Source: Lewinellaceae bacterium (GTDB lineage Bacteria > Bacteroidota > Bacteroidia > Chitinophagales > Saprospiraceae). From it: a stretch of DNA of 64,000 nucleotides. The position numbers were made by a program, and so were the translations under genes. The DNA is taken from contig JACJXZ010000015.1 of NCBI GenBank assembly GCA_020636375.1, positions 248,001 through 312,000 of the forward strand, given 5' to 3'. Shown here piece by piece: positions 39,950 to 48,979 of the stretch (position 1 is the stretch's first letter; the number at the start of each line of letters is the position of its first letter). The notes below the pieces were generated by a model. It was not told the DNA's origin. It saw only the letters and a list, made by a program, of their open reading frames with translations, and searched no databases.

Positions 39950-41329
39950 ATGAAGCATGTACTTTTTTCTCTGCTTGCCCTCCTGGCCTTTTCAGCGTGT
40001 AACTCTGATGATGAACCAACGCCGGACACCGGCTCCCCCTACGAAGGCTACACCCTGGTGTGGAGCGATGAATTCGACGCCAACATCAGCAGCGACAACT
40101 GGGTTTATGAGCTGGGCGACGGCACGGCCTACGGACTGCCTCCCGGCTGGGGCAACGCCGAGCGGCAGTTGTACACGAGTTCTCAGAACAACTCCCTCGT
40201 GCTGGAGGACGAGGAGGGCAACTCCGTGCTGGCCATCGTCGCCCGCCGGGAACCCGGCGACAACCGCTACAGCTCCGCCAAGCTGACCACCCAGAACCTG
40301 CACAGCTTCCGCTACGGCCGGGTGGAAGCCCGCATCAAAGTGCCGCAGGGCCAGGGCCTCTGGCCCGCCTTCTGGATGCTGGGCGACAACATTTCGGAGG
40401 TAGACTGGCCGGGATGCGGAGAGGTCGACATCATGGAGGTGATCGGCCACGAGCCCAATGTGGTGCACAGCACCGTCCACTATACCAACTCCGAGAATAA
40501 AGCCGCCAGCAATGGCAAGGGGCTGGATGCCGGCACCAACCTGGCCGATGACTATCACATCTACCGCGTGGACTGGACCCCGGAGTCCCTGGTTTTCACA
40601 ATCGATGATGTGAAGGTGAACGAAGTGGCTATCGAAGCCGATATGAAGGAATTCCAACGCTCCTTTTATCTCATCCTCAATGTGGCCGTGGGCGGCAACT
40701 GGCCTGGCAACCCGGACGAAACGACCGTCTTCCCCCAGCGGATGCTGGTCGACTGGGTAAGGGTGTACAGCAAAGACGGCCTGAACGCTCCGGCAGCGCC
40801 CGCGCTGGACATCGAAGAGGAAACCCTCGGAACCATCTCCTCCTCCCTGCCTCCGCTGGCGTTCAACAGTACCCTCAACCAGTTTGACGGGCTGCTGCTG
40901 AAGTCCTTCGGTGCCGGCGGCGAGCCGGAGGTTACGGAATCGGACATCGCCGTAGAGGGGGGCTCCAGCCTGCTCTTCAGCTACCCCGGCGGCAACTGGG
41001 GCGGCGGCTTCTTCGAACTGGACCCGACGGTCGATGCCAGCCAATATGCCAACGGCAGCCTGAAGTTCTCCCTCCGCCAGCCGGATGATCTGGCGGACAT
41101 TGAGATCAAGCTGGAATCGGTGGCCACCGCCGTCTCCCTATTCCTGCGCGACTACTCGGGCGCAGACGTCGGCAACGGCTTCCTGGAGTACACCATCCCC
41201 ATGTCGGACTTCGAGGGCCTCGACCTGACGGACCTGAAAATCCCCTTTGCCCTCTGGAATCCGGTGGATGCGAGTGGGGAGTATCTGGTGGGGGATATTC
41301 TGCTGGATAATGTTTATTTCGAGGAGTGA
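39950..41329 (+). CDS. Glycoside hydrolase family 16 lipoprotein (beta-glucanase/laminarinase type)
   Basis: 459 residues from the ATG at 39950, which opens a lipoprotein signal (MKHVLFSLLALLAFSAC); an upstream GTG at 39920 would only lengthen the leader. The GH16 domain fills about residues 30-285: LVWSDEFDANISSDNWVYEL, WGNAERQLYT, VEARIKVPQGQGLWPAFWML and the catalytic GEVDIMEVIG, with nucleophile Glu158, Asp160 and acid/base Glu163. It ends with FYLILNVAVGGNWPGNP. The rest is a beta-sandwich of about 160 residues (LDPTVDASQYANGSLKFSLR, LVGDILLDNVYFEE) resembling a carbohydrate-binding module. By family it cuts beta-1,3 or mixed-linkage beta-glucans at the cell surface. No SusC/D pair is adjacent. 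Confidence 0.93.
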   Translation: MKHVLFSLLALLAFSACNSDDEPTPDTGSPYEGYTLVWSDEFDANISSDNWVYELGDGTAYGLPPGWGNAERQLYTSSQNNSLVLEDEEGNSVLAIVARREPGDNRYSSAKLTTQNLHSFRYGRVEARIKVPQGQGLWPAFWMLGDNISEVDWPGCGEVDIMEVIGHEPNVVHSTVHYTNSENKAASNGKGLDAGTNLADDYHIYRVDWTPESLVFTIDDVKVNEVAIEADMKEFQRSFYLILNVAVGGNWPGNPDETTVFPQRMLVDWVRVYSKDGLNAPAAPALDIEEETLGTISSSLPPLAFNSTLNQFDGLLLKSFGAGGEPEVTESDIAVEGGSSLLFSYPGGNWGGGFFELDPTVDASQYANGSLKFSLRQPDDLADIEIKLESVATAVSLFLRDYSGADVGNGFLEYTIPMSDFEGLDLTDLKIPFALWNPVDASGEYLVGDILLDNVYFEE

Positions 41330-41341
41330 TGAAAGTTTACA

Positions 41342-41372
41342 GATGGAAGGCGCTTTCGAAGCGCCTTCCATC
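41342..41372. terminator. Perfect 31-bp inverted repeat between convergent genes
   Basis: GATGGAAGGCGCTTTC and its complement (GAAGCGCCTTCCATC) meet with essentially no loop, 12 bp after the GH16 stop and 9 bp from the stop of the opposite gene. No T-run, so termination is a guess from position. Confidence 0.6.
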
Positions 41373-41380
41373 TTATCTGC

Positions 41381-41783
41381 TCAAACGACCGCCAGCACTT
41401 CCATTACCTGTTCACACCCCCCATTCTTCACAAACGCCGTATGCTCCTCCACCGTCGCAAAGCGGCGCCCGCAGATCTTGTGGCACTCCATTTCCGGCCC
41501 CATCGCTTCGGTGAAGGCCTCCAGCACCGCTTTTGCCTCCGGGTTGGTAAAGATCATCTGTTCGGGGTTTTCCCGCGCCACGGCGAGCGACTTGATCCAG
41601 ATGGCGGCGGCCAGGGCGCCGCAGCCGTGGCCGCTCAGGCCCAGGCCGCCGGCAAAGCCCGCCACCATGGCGGCCTCTTTTTCACTGGCGCCCATCTTCG
41701 CGGTTCAGCAAATAGAAGAAGGTGCGGGAGCAGGTGCCCTTTTCTTTGAACACCTGTTTTGTATCATTGGGAATGGTTTCCAT
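41381..41783 (-). pseudogene. C_GCAxxG_C_C family protein, one frameshift
   Basis: The ATG at 41783 opens METIPNDTKQVFKEKGTCSR, reading to TFFYLLNRE, where the frame changes near 41700. The second frame continues ASEKEAAMVAGFAGGLGLSG, then HGCGALAAAIW with the defining G-C-G-A-L (GCAxxG-like) motif, then MECHKICGRRF and a last NGGCEQ cysteine. Joined, it has the Cys pattern and about 130-residue length of this redox-associated family, whose biochemical role is not settled. A single 1-base change separates the frames; it could be a sequencing error. Confidence 0.7.
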
Positions 41784-41801
41784 AATATTGGATTTATCCT
41801 A

Positions 41802-42983
41802 TCAGGCCTTAATCATTGCCGGGATGAGGTATTCCTCCAGGATCTTAAAGGGCGGCCGGTACGTCAGGTAGTTGCCGCCGGTGAAAACGGCAACGGCCTG
41901 CAGCTCGGGCAATACCATGATGTGCTGCCCGCCAAACCCGCCGGCGTAGTAAAGGTTTATCTTTTTGCCGGAACGGGTGTACTGCTTTGTCCACCACGAA
42001 TAAGCATATCCCACGCGGCCCGAACTTTCACCGGGGACTTTGATCCCTTTGTTGCCGGGAAAAGGCGCAGCGCTTTTTTCCACCCACGCTTCGGAGAGGA
42101 TTCGCTTGCCGTTCCATACGCCCTTGTTCAGGAACAGCAATCCGATTTTTGCCATTGCCCGGGGCGTGAGTTTCAGGCTGCCGGCGCATTCCACCACGCC
42201 ATTCTCATAGCGTAATTCCCAAATGGAAGTGTCGATGCCCAGCGGCTCAAAAAGGTATTTTTTGGAAAAAGCATCGATGGGCATGCGGGCAGCATTCCGG
42301 ATGATCTCTCCCAGCAGGATGGTATTGCCGCCGGAATAGGTAAAGTGGGTGCCCGGTTTATGGGCCAGCGGCTTTTCCAGGATGTAAGCTGCCGGGTCTT
42401 TGCCTCCCCGGAACCAAACCCCTATCATGTCGTTGTCCTGGCTGCTGTAGGGCGCACCCCATTCGTCCCACTCCAGCCCGGAAGTCATCGTCAGCAGGTG
42501 CTCGATGGTGATCTTTTCTTTCCCGTCCGTTTTCAGGTGCTGGTGATCCGGCAAATAGTCAAAAATGGACTGGTGCACGCTTTCGATGAACCCCTTGTCT
42601 ATAGCTATCCCGATGCAGGTGGCCGTAACGCTTTTAGAGTCGGAATGGATGACATGGAGCATGTCCCGGTTCCAATCCACCCGTGGGCCGTGGTGGTTGG
42701 GCGCATCCCACTGGTAGTCGTGGCCCGGAAAATACTCTTCCAGCACCAGTTTGCCGTCCCTGAGCAGGAGCATGGCGTGCACTTCCTTAAATTTGCTCTG
42801 GTAGATGCCGTTCACGGCCGATTCGATCAGGGCAGGTTCAATATCCGCCTCCGGCAGGCTTCCTGTTTTCAGGCCATCGTTCATTCCTTCCGGCGGGCGG
42901 TAGGAGTAGGTGCCGGGGCTGTCATTTTTACAACCGGGCAGCAATAGAAGGAGGAATACGATGGACAGAGCCGATATTTTCAT
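41802..42983 (-). CDS. Serine hydrolase lipoprotein, beta-lactamase class C fold
   Basis: 393 residues. The lipoprotein signal is SIVFLLLLLPGC. The class C/PBP4*-like catalytic residues are visible: Ser114 and Lys117 in HSDSKSVTATCIG (SxxK), Tyr-Ser-Gly in GTHFTYSGGN (YxN/YSG), and a GGFGGQ near the C-terminus in place of the KTG/HxG box. Other family marks are ITIEHLLTMTSGLEWDEWG and YLFEPLGIDTSIWE. Members are peptidases or esterases rather than true beta-lactamases; substrate unknown. Anchored in a membrane, facing the periplasm or the outside. Complete and of normal length. Confidence 0.9.
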   Translation of the reverse strand: MKISALSIVFLLLLLPGCKNDSPGTYSYRPPEGMNDGLKTGSLPEADIEPALIESAVNGIYQSKFKEVHAMLLLRDGKLVLEEYFPGHDYQWDAPNHHGPRVDWNRDMLHVIHSDSKSVTATCIGIAIDKGFIESVHQSIFDYLPDHQHLKTDGKEKITIEHLLTMTSGLEWDEWGAPYSSQDNDMIGVWFRGGKDPAAYILEKPLAHKPGTHFTYSGGNTILLGEIIRNAARMPIDAFSKKYLFEPLGIDTSIWELRYENGVVECAGSLKLTPRAMAKIGLLFLNKGVWNGKRILSEAWVEKSAAPFPGNKGIKVPGESSGRVGYAYSWWTKQYTRSGKKINLYYAGGFGGQHIMVLPELQAVAVFTGGNYLTYRPPFKILEEYLIPAMIKA

Positions 42984-43031
42984 GATGCATGCTGTTTGAA
43001 GCTATGTGGAAAGAAAGGTAAGCCCGGCAGT

Positions 43032-43697
43032 CTATTTCAATAGCTCCGCGATCTGCGGCCGCGCCGCTGCTATCCGTTCATAGTCGAGCCGCAGGCCCAT
43101 CGGCGCCAGCCCTGCTCCGACGGCGTCGTACAGAGGTTTCACTTCCTCGAAGGGTGCCTGCACCGTTTCGTAGGCCGTTTTCCCCATCCCGTTTTTGATC
43201 GATTTGTCTGCGCCCTTATCCAGCAGGGCTTTCACTATTTCCGTCTGGCCGAAGAAGGCGGCGGTGTGCAGGGGGGTGGCCCCTTCCTTGTTGGGCACAT
43301 CCAGTTTCGCCCCGGCGCTGATCAGCAGTTCCGCTACGTCCGTTTTGCCGAATACGGCGGCGGTATGCAGGGCGGTGGACCCGTCGTCGTTCTGATAGTC
43401 AATGTTTGCCCCGGCGTCGATCAGCAGCCTGGCGGCATCGGCATTGCCGACGAAAGCCGCTGTGATCAGGGGGGTGGACGCCCGGGAGGGCTCCATCTCG
43501 TCCAGGTCGGTGCCGGCCCGGATGTGCTGTCGGAGGGCGTCAAGGTCACCTGTAACGATAATGGTGTGGATGCCTGCTTCGGGAACGGCTGTGGTGGTTG
43601 GCGGCTCTTCCGCTTGTTCCCGGGAGGCATTCTGGTTGCCGCAGCCGGGCAGGAGGGACAGTGCTGCTGCCAGGACGGCAGCCATCGGTATTTTCAT
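43032..43697 (-). CDS. Ankyrin-repeat lipoprotein
   Basis: 221 residues. Lipoprotein signal MKIPMAAVLAAALSLLPGC. Three to four ankyrin repeats in tandem: STPLITAAFVGNADAARLLI, GSTALHTAAVFGKTDVAELL and GATPLHTAAFFGQTEIVKAL, each with the TALHxAA..G....LL pattern, capped by GMGKTAYETVQAPFEEVKPL. Ankyrin repeats bind proteins; a periplasmic or surface-exposed partner is implied by the lipid anchor. No operon partner: the next gene starts 258 bp away on the other strand. Confidence 0.9.
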   Translation of the reverse strand: MKIPMAAVLAAALSLLPGCGNQNASREQAEEPPTTTAVPEAGIHTIIVTGDLDALRQHIRAGTDLDEMEPSRASTPLITAAFVGNADAARLLIDAGANIDYQNDDGSTALHTAAVFGKTDVAELLISAGAKLDVPNKEGATPLHTAAFFGQTEIVKALLDKGADKSIKNGMGKTAYETVQAPFEEVKPLYDAVGAGLAPMGLRLDYERIAAARPQIAELLK

Positions 43698-43954
43698 GGT
43701 TGTGTGCTTTTGATTGCTGTTCTAAATTGATGGGTGCAATCAAAGGGAAGAGGTAGCCCAAAATGACTGTTTTTACAATGATTTTTGTCACTGCGGCATT
43801 TCGGAATCAGTTCGGCCTGCCGCGAGGCACTACACGTTCCTCTCATCTGGCTGGCTACTGACAATTCTCATTGTCATTTTTTTTAATTTTTGTCATATTT
43901 CGTTCAGCTCTTATACATTGTTTCCGTGCTTTTTCCAATAAACCAGAAAACCTT

Positions 43955-45538
43955 ATGAAAAACCTTGCACTACCCCTCGTCGCCGCTTTTTTCCTTTGTG
44001 GCGGCCTCTATGCTCAGGCTGTGTACATTCCGGACGTCAATTTCAAAGCTGCCCTGGTGAATAACCCTGCAATCAATACCAACGGGGATGGGGAAATACA
44101 GGTTGCAGAAGCGCAGGCCTATGACGGAGCGATAATCGTTGCCGGCTTACAGATAGAAAGCCTTACGGGTATAGAATCGTTTCCGGCGATCGATACCTTG
44201 GATTGTTCTTACAACCGGCTAAATAGCCTGGACGTCAGCAACAACCCGGCTTTGGAACATCTGGCATGCAGGGGTAACAACCCCCTTGCTGGCCTGGATG
44301 TGAGCGCCAACCCAGCCCTGAGGCATCTGGACTGCGCCGGCAACGGACTCGCCAGCCTGGACGTAGGGCATAACCCCGCCCTGGAATATTTAAGGTGTGA
44401 AATAAACCAACTCGGCAGCCTGGATGTGAGCGCCAACTCGGCGCTGGAACGGTTAATGTGCTACCAGAACCAGTTAGCCAGCATTAATGTCAGCAATAAC
44501 CCGGTTTTAGAATATTTTCTTTGTTCCGAGAACCAGCTCACAAGCCTGGATTTAAGTTCCTGCCTGGGGTTGAATGTTTTCAGTTGCGAAAATAACCAGC
44601 TTGCCAACCTGGACTTCACTAATAACCCGGCTTTGGAAAATGTGAGCTGTTGGTACAATCAAATCACCAGCCTGGACGTCCGTTCGAATCCAGCCTTGAA
44701 GCATTTATCATGCTTCGGCAACCAATTGGCGAGCCTGGACGTGCGCGCCAATCCTGCTTTGAAAACGCTGGATTGCAGAATAAACCAACTCGCCAGCCTG
44801 GACCTCAGCAACAATCCGGCTTTGACCCATTTGCAGTTCAGCAACAACCAGATTGCCAGCCTGGACCTTAGTAACAAATCTGATCTGGAAGTTTTGAATT
44901 GTGACGACAACCGGCTGGACAGCCTGGATGTCCGCTCGAACCCTCTATTGAAAGGCCTTACCTGCAACGGCAACCAACTCGCCAACCTGGACGTCCAACT
45001 GAACCCTGCTTTGATATATTTTGAGTGCTCCGGCAATCGCCTGACGGGCCTGGATGTAAGCGCCAACCCCAACCTGTCGAGGTTCTATTGCGCAAGCAAT
45101 CAACTTACCAGCCTGAATGTCCGGAACGGCAACAATACCAATATGGGCAGGTTCGATTTTAATGCCATCCGAAATCCCAACCTCACTTGCATAGAGGTAG
45201 ACGACCCCGCCTGGGCTGCCGAACACTGGCGCTATAGCGTTGATTCCACCGCCTCTTTCAGCATCGATTGTATGAATAATACGGCGACGGTAGGGATCCG
45301 TGGGATAACAATCTTTCCCAACCCCACTACCGGCAACCTCTTCATAAACTTAGGGGCAACCTACGCCAATGTAACCGTTGAAGTAAACACGCTGGCCGGA
45401 CAAACCATCTTCGCCGAAAGTTGCTCCCCGGCCAGTGAGCTGGAATTGAACATTGAAGGGCCGGCTGGAATATACTTCGTGGCCGTGCGGGTTGGAGGAG
45501 GGGAAGGGATCACCACCAGAGTATTGAAGTTGGACTGA
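43955..45538 (+). CDS. T9SS-secreted leucine-rich repeat protein
   Basis: 527 residues from the ATG at 43955 (MKNLALPLVAAFFLCGGLYA-Q signal peptide); upstream in-frame codons lack a leader. After an entry motif (IPDVNFKAALVNNPAINTNG, EIQVAEA) come about 17 LRR units of 21 residues with the pattern LxSLDVSxNPALxxLxCxxN, an internalin-like solenoid with a Cys in each turn. It ends with a T9SS type A tail (ITIFPNPTTGNLFINLGA ... GIYFVAVRVGGGEG). A surface protein for binding other proteins or glycans; partner unknown. The repeat units are regular and in frame throughout. Confidence 0.92.
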   Translation: MKNLALPLVAAFFLCGGLYAQAVYIPDVNFKAALVNNPAINTNGDGEIQVAEAQAYDGAIIVAGLQIESLTGIESFPAIDTLDCSYNRLNSLDVSNNPALEHLACRGNNPLAGLDVSANPALRHLDCAGNGLASLDVGHNPALEYLRCEINQLGSLDVSANSALERLMCYQNQLASINVSNNPVLEYFLCSENQLTSLDLSSCLGLNVFSCENNQLANLDFTNNPALENVSCWYNQITSLDVRSNPALKHLSCFGNQLASLDVRANPALKTLDCRINQLASLDLSNNPALTHLQFSNNQIASLDLSNKSDLEVLNCDDNRLDSLDVRSNPLLKGLTCNGNQLANLDVQLNPALIYFECSGNRLTGLDVSANPNLSRFYCASNQLTSLNVRNGNNTNMGRFDFNAIRNPNLTCIEVDDPAWAAEHWRYSVDSTASFSIDCMNNTATVGIRGITIFPNPTTGNLFINLGATYANVTVEVNTLAGQTIFAESCSPASELELNIEGPAGIYFVAVRVGGGEGITTRVLKLD

Positions 45539-45703
45539 TCTGTTGTGGCCGGGAGGCAGGCCCCAAAGTTTCAACCTGCCCCTGCAACAACACTGCCCCT
45601 CGCCATGTTGTTTCCTGTTGAACGCCCTGTTAACCTGCATTCATTACTACCTTTCCCCGGCAGGGGCCCAACAGCAAACTCTAAAAACTATCAACCAACT
45701 ATT

Positions 45704-46750
45704 ATGAAGTACAACATCCTCGGCAACACCGGCCTGCTCGTCTCCGAACTGTGCCTCGGCACCATGACCTTTGGCGGCAAAGGCTTCTGGACCGCCATCG
45801 GCGAACTGGACCAGGAACCGGTCGACGAACTCGTCAAGCGCTCCGTTGACGCGGGCATCAATTTTATCGACACGGCCAACGTCTATTCCGAAGGCCTGTC
45901 CGAAGAAATGACCGGCCGGGCTATCCGTAACCTCGGCCTCGACCGCAAAAAGCTGGTGCTGGCCACCAAGGTGCGCGGCAGGATGGGCGACGGCCCCAAC
46001 GACACCGGCCTCACCCGCGCCCACATCCTGGATCAGGTGGACGAAAGCCTCCGCCGCCTCAACACCGACTACATCGACCTCTACCAAATCCACGGCTTCG
46101 ACCCGTTCACGCCGCTGGAAGAGACCCTGCGCGCCCTGGAAGACGTCGTGGGCAGCGGCAAGGTGCGCTATATCGGCTGCAGCAACCTGTCTGCCTGGCA
46201 CCTCATGAAAGCCTTGGCCTATTCGGATTACAACGGCCTGTCCCGCTTCGTCTCCCTGCAGGCCTACTATACCATTGCCGGCCGCGACCTGGAGCGCGAG
46301 ATCATTCCTCTGCTGAAAGACCAGCAGGTGGGCCTGATGGTGTGGAGCCCCCTGGCCGGCGGCCTGCTCAGCGGCAAGTTCAAACGGGACGGCTCCGGCC
46401 CGGAAGGTGCCCGCCGCGTTGCCTTCGACTTCCCGCCCGTCGACAAAGAGCGGGCGTTCGACATCCTGGACGTGATGCACCCCATGGCCGAGGCTAAAGG
46501 CGTATCCGTCGCCCGGCTGGCCCTGGCCTGGCTGCTCCACCAGGAGGCCGTAACGACCATCATCATCGGTGCCAAAAAAATGGAACAACTGGAAGACAAC
46601 CTGAAGGCCGTCGACCTGAAATTTACCGCCGATGAACTCAAACGGCTCGACGAGGTGAGCCGCCTGCCGGAAGAGTATCCCGGCTGGATGTATGACCGGC
46701 AGGGCGGAGACCGGAAGGCGCAGCGGGAGAAGTTGGGGGTGAAAGGGTAG
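45704..46750 (+). CDS. Aldo/keto reductase
   Basis: 348 residues from the ATG at 45704 (MKYNILGNTGLLVSELCLGT), the usual AKR start; earlier codons have no family similarity. The (beta/alpha)8 catalytic tetrad is visible: Asp and Tyr in FIDTANVYSEG, Lys in ATKVRG, His in YQIHGFD. NADPH-binding residues lie in LVWSPLAGGLLSGKF-like VWSPLAGGLLSGKFKRD and ARLALAWLLHQEAVTTIIIG. It resembles the YajO/PdxI-type branch (about 325-350 residues). It should reduce aldehydes or ketones with NADPH; physiological substrate unknown. Separated from the LRR gene by 165 bp, so probably its own unit. Confidence 0.93.
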   Translation: MKYNILGNTGLLVSELCLGTMTFGGKGFWTAIGELDQEPVDELVKRSVDAGINFIDTANVYSEGLSEEMTGRAIRNLGLDRKKLVLATKVRGRMGDGPNDTGLTRAHILDQVDESLRRLNTDYIDLYQIHGFDPFTPLEETLRALEDVVGSGKVRYIGCSNLSAWHLMKALAYSDYNGLSRFVSLQAYYTIAGRDLEREIIPLLKDQQVGLMVWSPLAGGLLSGKFKRDGSGPEGARRVAFDFPPVDKERAFDILDVMHPMAEAKGVSVARLALAWLLHQEAVTTIIIGAKKMEQLEDNLKAVDLKFTADELKRLDEVSRLPEEYPGWMYDRQGGDRKAQREKLGVKG

Positions 46751-46868
46751 GATGCTAAGTTCCTCGTTGTTGGTTGATTGTCGTTCGTTTCGGCTCCGCT
46801 CAACGAACAACCAACAGCGGTCCTGAGCTTGTACATGCCAGAATGTGTCCCGAACTCGCGTCGCTAAC

Positions 46869-47876
46869 TCATTCCAGTTTCCCCGCCCAATCCGCCAGTG
46901 CCCGGAGCAGGTAAGTTCCGTAGTACTGCTGGTCGGAGATTTGCAGGCGGGTGCCGTCGGCCAGGAAGGCGGTGATTGTGCGGGTGCTGATGTCCGTCAT
47001 GCAGGCGGAGTAATGGGCTGGCCTGCCCTCGCCGGACGTCCAGGCCAGGTTGGCCAGCAGGATGCTCAGGGTTTCCATCTCCCCGGCGTTCAGCTCTCCT
47101 TTCCTGCTGATTCGCTTCCGGGGGCCGTAGCTGCGTTGGCGCCGGAACCGGAACCAGCCTTTCGTCCCGATCATAAGCTCGGAAAACCCCCGGCTCAGGC
47201 CGCCTCCCTCGTAGGCCCGGATGGTTTCAAACGGCATCTGTCGGCTGGTGTCGATGGCGCAGGGTATGAGCAGGCCGCGCCACCACCGGAGGGGGATACT
47301 GTCCAGGAAGTATCGGCTGGGGAAACGGCTGTGGTCCAGCCCGGCCTCGATGGCCAGCAGCGGGCAACCCGGGTTGCCTGTCGGCAACAGTAGCGCCGGC
47401 ATGCAGGACGACCGGCGGGCGGAAACGGGCTTCTCCGGAGAGGTACTCAGCAGCAGTTGGTCCGGGCCGTGACTGCCGGAGTAAGTAGCCAGGAGCCAGT
47501 CGGGGATGCTGTCGCCGTCGATGGGCACCCGGTAGGCCGTCTGCCAGCCGGCGCGGGCAAAAACCGTGTCGAGCAGCGGATGGTGGAAGGGCCGGCCTTC
47601 TTCCCGGAAGGTGTGGGGAGAATAGCCTTTTTCCCTTTCGACGGGAAGCAGGTACGCTTTCAGCTCTGCGGTATCGGATGGGAATGGCCGGGCCGCCGGG
47701 GCGGTAGCAGGGCGGGGCGCTTGGCAACTGAAAAGTGCAAGGGCAAAGAAGAATAGCCAGTGCTGCTCTTTCGGGGCCTGTTTTCCGGATGCATACCCGT
47801 CCTCGTTCTCCGGCCGGGTGAAATTGCACCAATGCACCAATGCACGGATACACAAATGCACGAATACGCTATTCAT
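46869..47876 (-). CDS. Probable lipoprotein, unknown function
   Basis: 335 codons if started at the ATG 47876. A lipoprotein-like leader (HWLFFFALALFSC) begins about 42 residues in; the preceding segment is translated from a short TGCACCAA-type DNA repeat and is probably not native, but no other ATG precedes the leader in frame. The ATG at 47876 overlaps the stop of the CGNR gene by 4 bp (ATGA). The mature part has no domain I can name; it includes FPSDTAELKAYLLPVEREKG, DGDSIPDWLLATYSGSHGPD, and a C-terminal SDQQYYGTYLLRALADWAG. Likely a real exported protein with an uncertain start. Confidence 0.6.
   Translation of the reverse strand: MNSVFVHLCIRALVHWCNFTRPENEDGYASGKQAPKEQHWLFFFALALFSCQAPRPATAPAARPFPSDTAELKAYLLPVEREKGYSPHTFREEGRPFHHPLLDTVFARAGWQTAYRVPIDGDSIPDWLLATYSGSHGPDQLLLSTSPEKPVSARRSSCMPALLLPTGNPGCPLLAIEAGLDHSRFPSRYFLDSIPLRWWRGLLIPCAIDTSRQMPFETIRAYEGGGLSRGFSELMIGTKGWFRFRRQRSYGPRKRISRKGELNAGEMETLSILLANLAWTSGEGRPAHYSACMTDISTRTITAFLADGTRLQISDQQYYGTYLLRALADWAGKLE
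47826..47871. repeat. TGCACCAA/TGCACGAA phased repeat
   Basis: About five 9-10 bp words (GCACCAATGCACCAATGCAC, then GGATACACAAATGCACGAAT). It lies exactly where the lipoprotein gene should have its start, overlapping the proposed N-terminal codons. Confidence 0.7.
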
Positions 47877-48571
47877 TTCCCTTTGTTTTTATGATACCAC
47901 CGCCGGGCTTTCGCCTGGCTGCCGCAGGCTTGCATGTTGCACCAGCGGCGGCGGCCGTTCTTGGAGGTGTCCAGGAATAGCCAGCCACAGGACGGACAGG
48001 CGCGGATGCGCGGCCAGCGTTCGGTTTGAAGCAGGAGCTCTTCGGCCAGGAGAAGGAGGTGGGAGATGGGGGGAGGGGGAGAGAGGGGGAGGGGGAGATG
48101 GGGGAGAGGGAAGATGGGGAGAGAGGGGAGATGGGGGAGAGGGGAGATGGGGGAGAGGGGGGAGAGGGGGAGAGATGGGGAGAGGGGAGACGGGGAGAGG
48201 AGGAAGGTACGGCGCAGGCCGGTTTCGGTTTTTTCCAGTTGAATTTGCTTGTAGGCCTGGCGGAGGTAGGTATTGAAGGTAGCCAGTGCCTTATCAGACA
48301 CGTCATTCTCTTCGGCAATATCGCGGAAAACGGCATAAATGGCTTCCCGTACGGCAATAACCTGCTTCAGCGATGCTTTTCCTGCAACCGCCAACCCGCG
48401 CGCTGTTGCCTGGAGTTCCTTCTCCGTCAGGAAATCAACCCGGCGCAGCCAGCTCAGGAAATCTTTCGGGCTGTTCAAATACTCGCTTCCCCGTTCCGGA
48501 TAGCGGGCGGAGACGGTATTCGCAAAATCCAGACAGGGATGGCCGCCGTCGAGTGGGATTTCTTCGATCAT
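47873..48571 (-). CDS. CGNR zinc-finger/ABATE-domain regulator with an expanded S/P/L repeat
   Basis: 232 residues. The N-terminal ABATE-like domain starts EIPLDGGHPCLDFANTVSAR and runs to about residue 132, ending QIQLEKTETGLRR. Residues of about 133-175 are a Ser/Pro/Leu-rich stretch (LSPISPL-type) encoded by a polypurine microsatellite. The C-terminal CGNR zinc finger follows: CPSCGWLFLDTSKNGRRRWC, then NMQACGSQAKARRWY. Cysteines are all present, but the name-giving NR after CG is SQ here. Family members are stress-related transcription regulators. Its start codon sits inside the first copy of a 47-bp tandem repeat. Confidence 0.85.
   Translation of the reverse strand: MIEEIPLDGGHPCLDFANTVSARYPERGSEYLNSPKDFLSWLRRVDFLTEKELQATARGLAVAGKASLKQVIAVREAIYAVFRDIAEENDVSDKALATFNTYLRQAYKQIQLEKTETGLRRTFLLSPSPLSPSLPLSPLSPISPLPHLPSLPIFPLPHLPLPLSPPPPISHLLLLAEELLLQTERWPRIRACPSCGWLFLDTSKNGRRRWCNMQACGSQAKARRWYHKNKGK
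48055..48205 (+). repeat. Polypurine GGGGAGA microsatellite inside the CGNR gene
   Basis: About 150 bp of almost pure purine on the plus strand, made of GGGGGAGA, GAGATGGGGG and GAGAGGGG words, with many runs of four or more G. Four-G runs are close enough for G-quadruplex or triplex formation. It is in frame in the opposite-strand gene and adds about 45 residues between its two domains. Confidence 0.9.
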
Positions 48572-48780
48572 TGGACAAGATTTACAGGATTGACAAGGAA
48601 GTGGAATTTTTCGGTCATCGGACAGGATTTACAGGATTAACAGGAAGTGGAATTTATTGGTCATTGGACAGGATTTACAGGATTAACAGGAAAATGGAGT
48701 TTTTCGGTCATTGGACAGGATTTACAGGATTAACAAGAAAATGGAGTTTTTTGGTCATTGGACAGGATTTACCCTGTAAA
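48569..48780 (-). repeat. 46-47 bp tandem repeat, 4.5 copies, upstream of the CGNR gene
   Basis: Copies begin with CAT at 48569, 48616, 48662, 48709 and 48756. The core is GGACAGGATTTACAGGATTA, itself phased at 11-12 bp (ACAGGATTT / ACAGGATTA). The CAT of the first copy is the start codon of the CGNR gene, so each copy repeats an ATG and its upstream context on the minus strand. From 48781 to 48979 I see no gene. Confidence 0.9.
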
Positions 48781-48979
48781 TAATACAGGGTCAACTCAGG
48801 CTATTCCACAGGGTGAACTGGAAAACAGCATTTTTCAGAATGAGATTTTTTACCATTAAAATTAACTTTAATGGTAAAGTGGTTTATTTTTACTATTAAT
48901 TAGCAGTTCAAAGGTAAAAACAATTATTTACAAACTAACCCTGCTTCATTGGCCAGGGGCGGAAGCCATTAGTAGTGAT

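Noticed and set aside
39992..41044. 350-codon frame antisense to the GH16 gene
   Set aside because: Shadow frame; the plus strand carries the GH16 catalytic motif and a lipoprotein signal.
45647..46810. 387-codon frame antisense to the aldo/keto reductase
   Set aside because: Shadow frame without motifs; the plus strand has the AKR tetrad.
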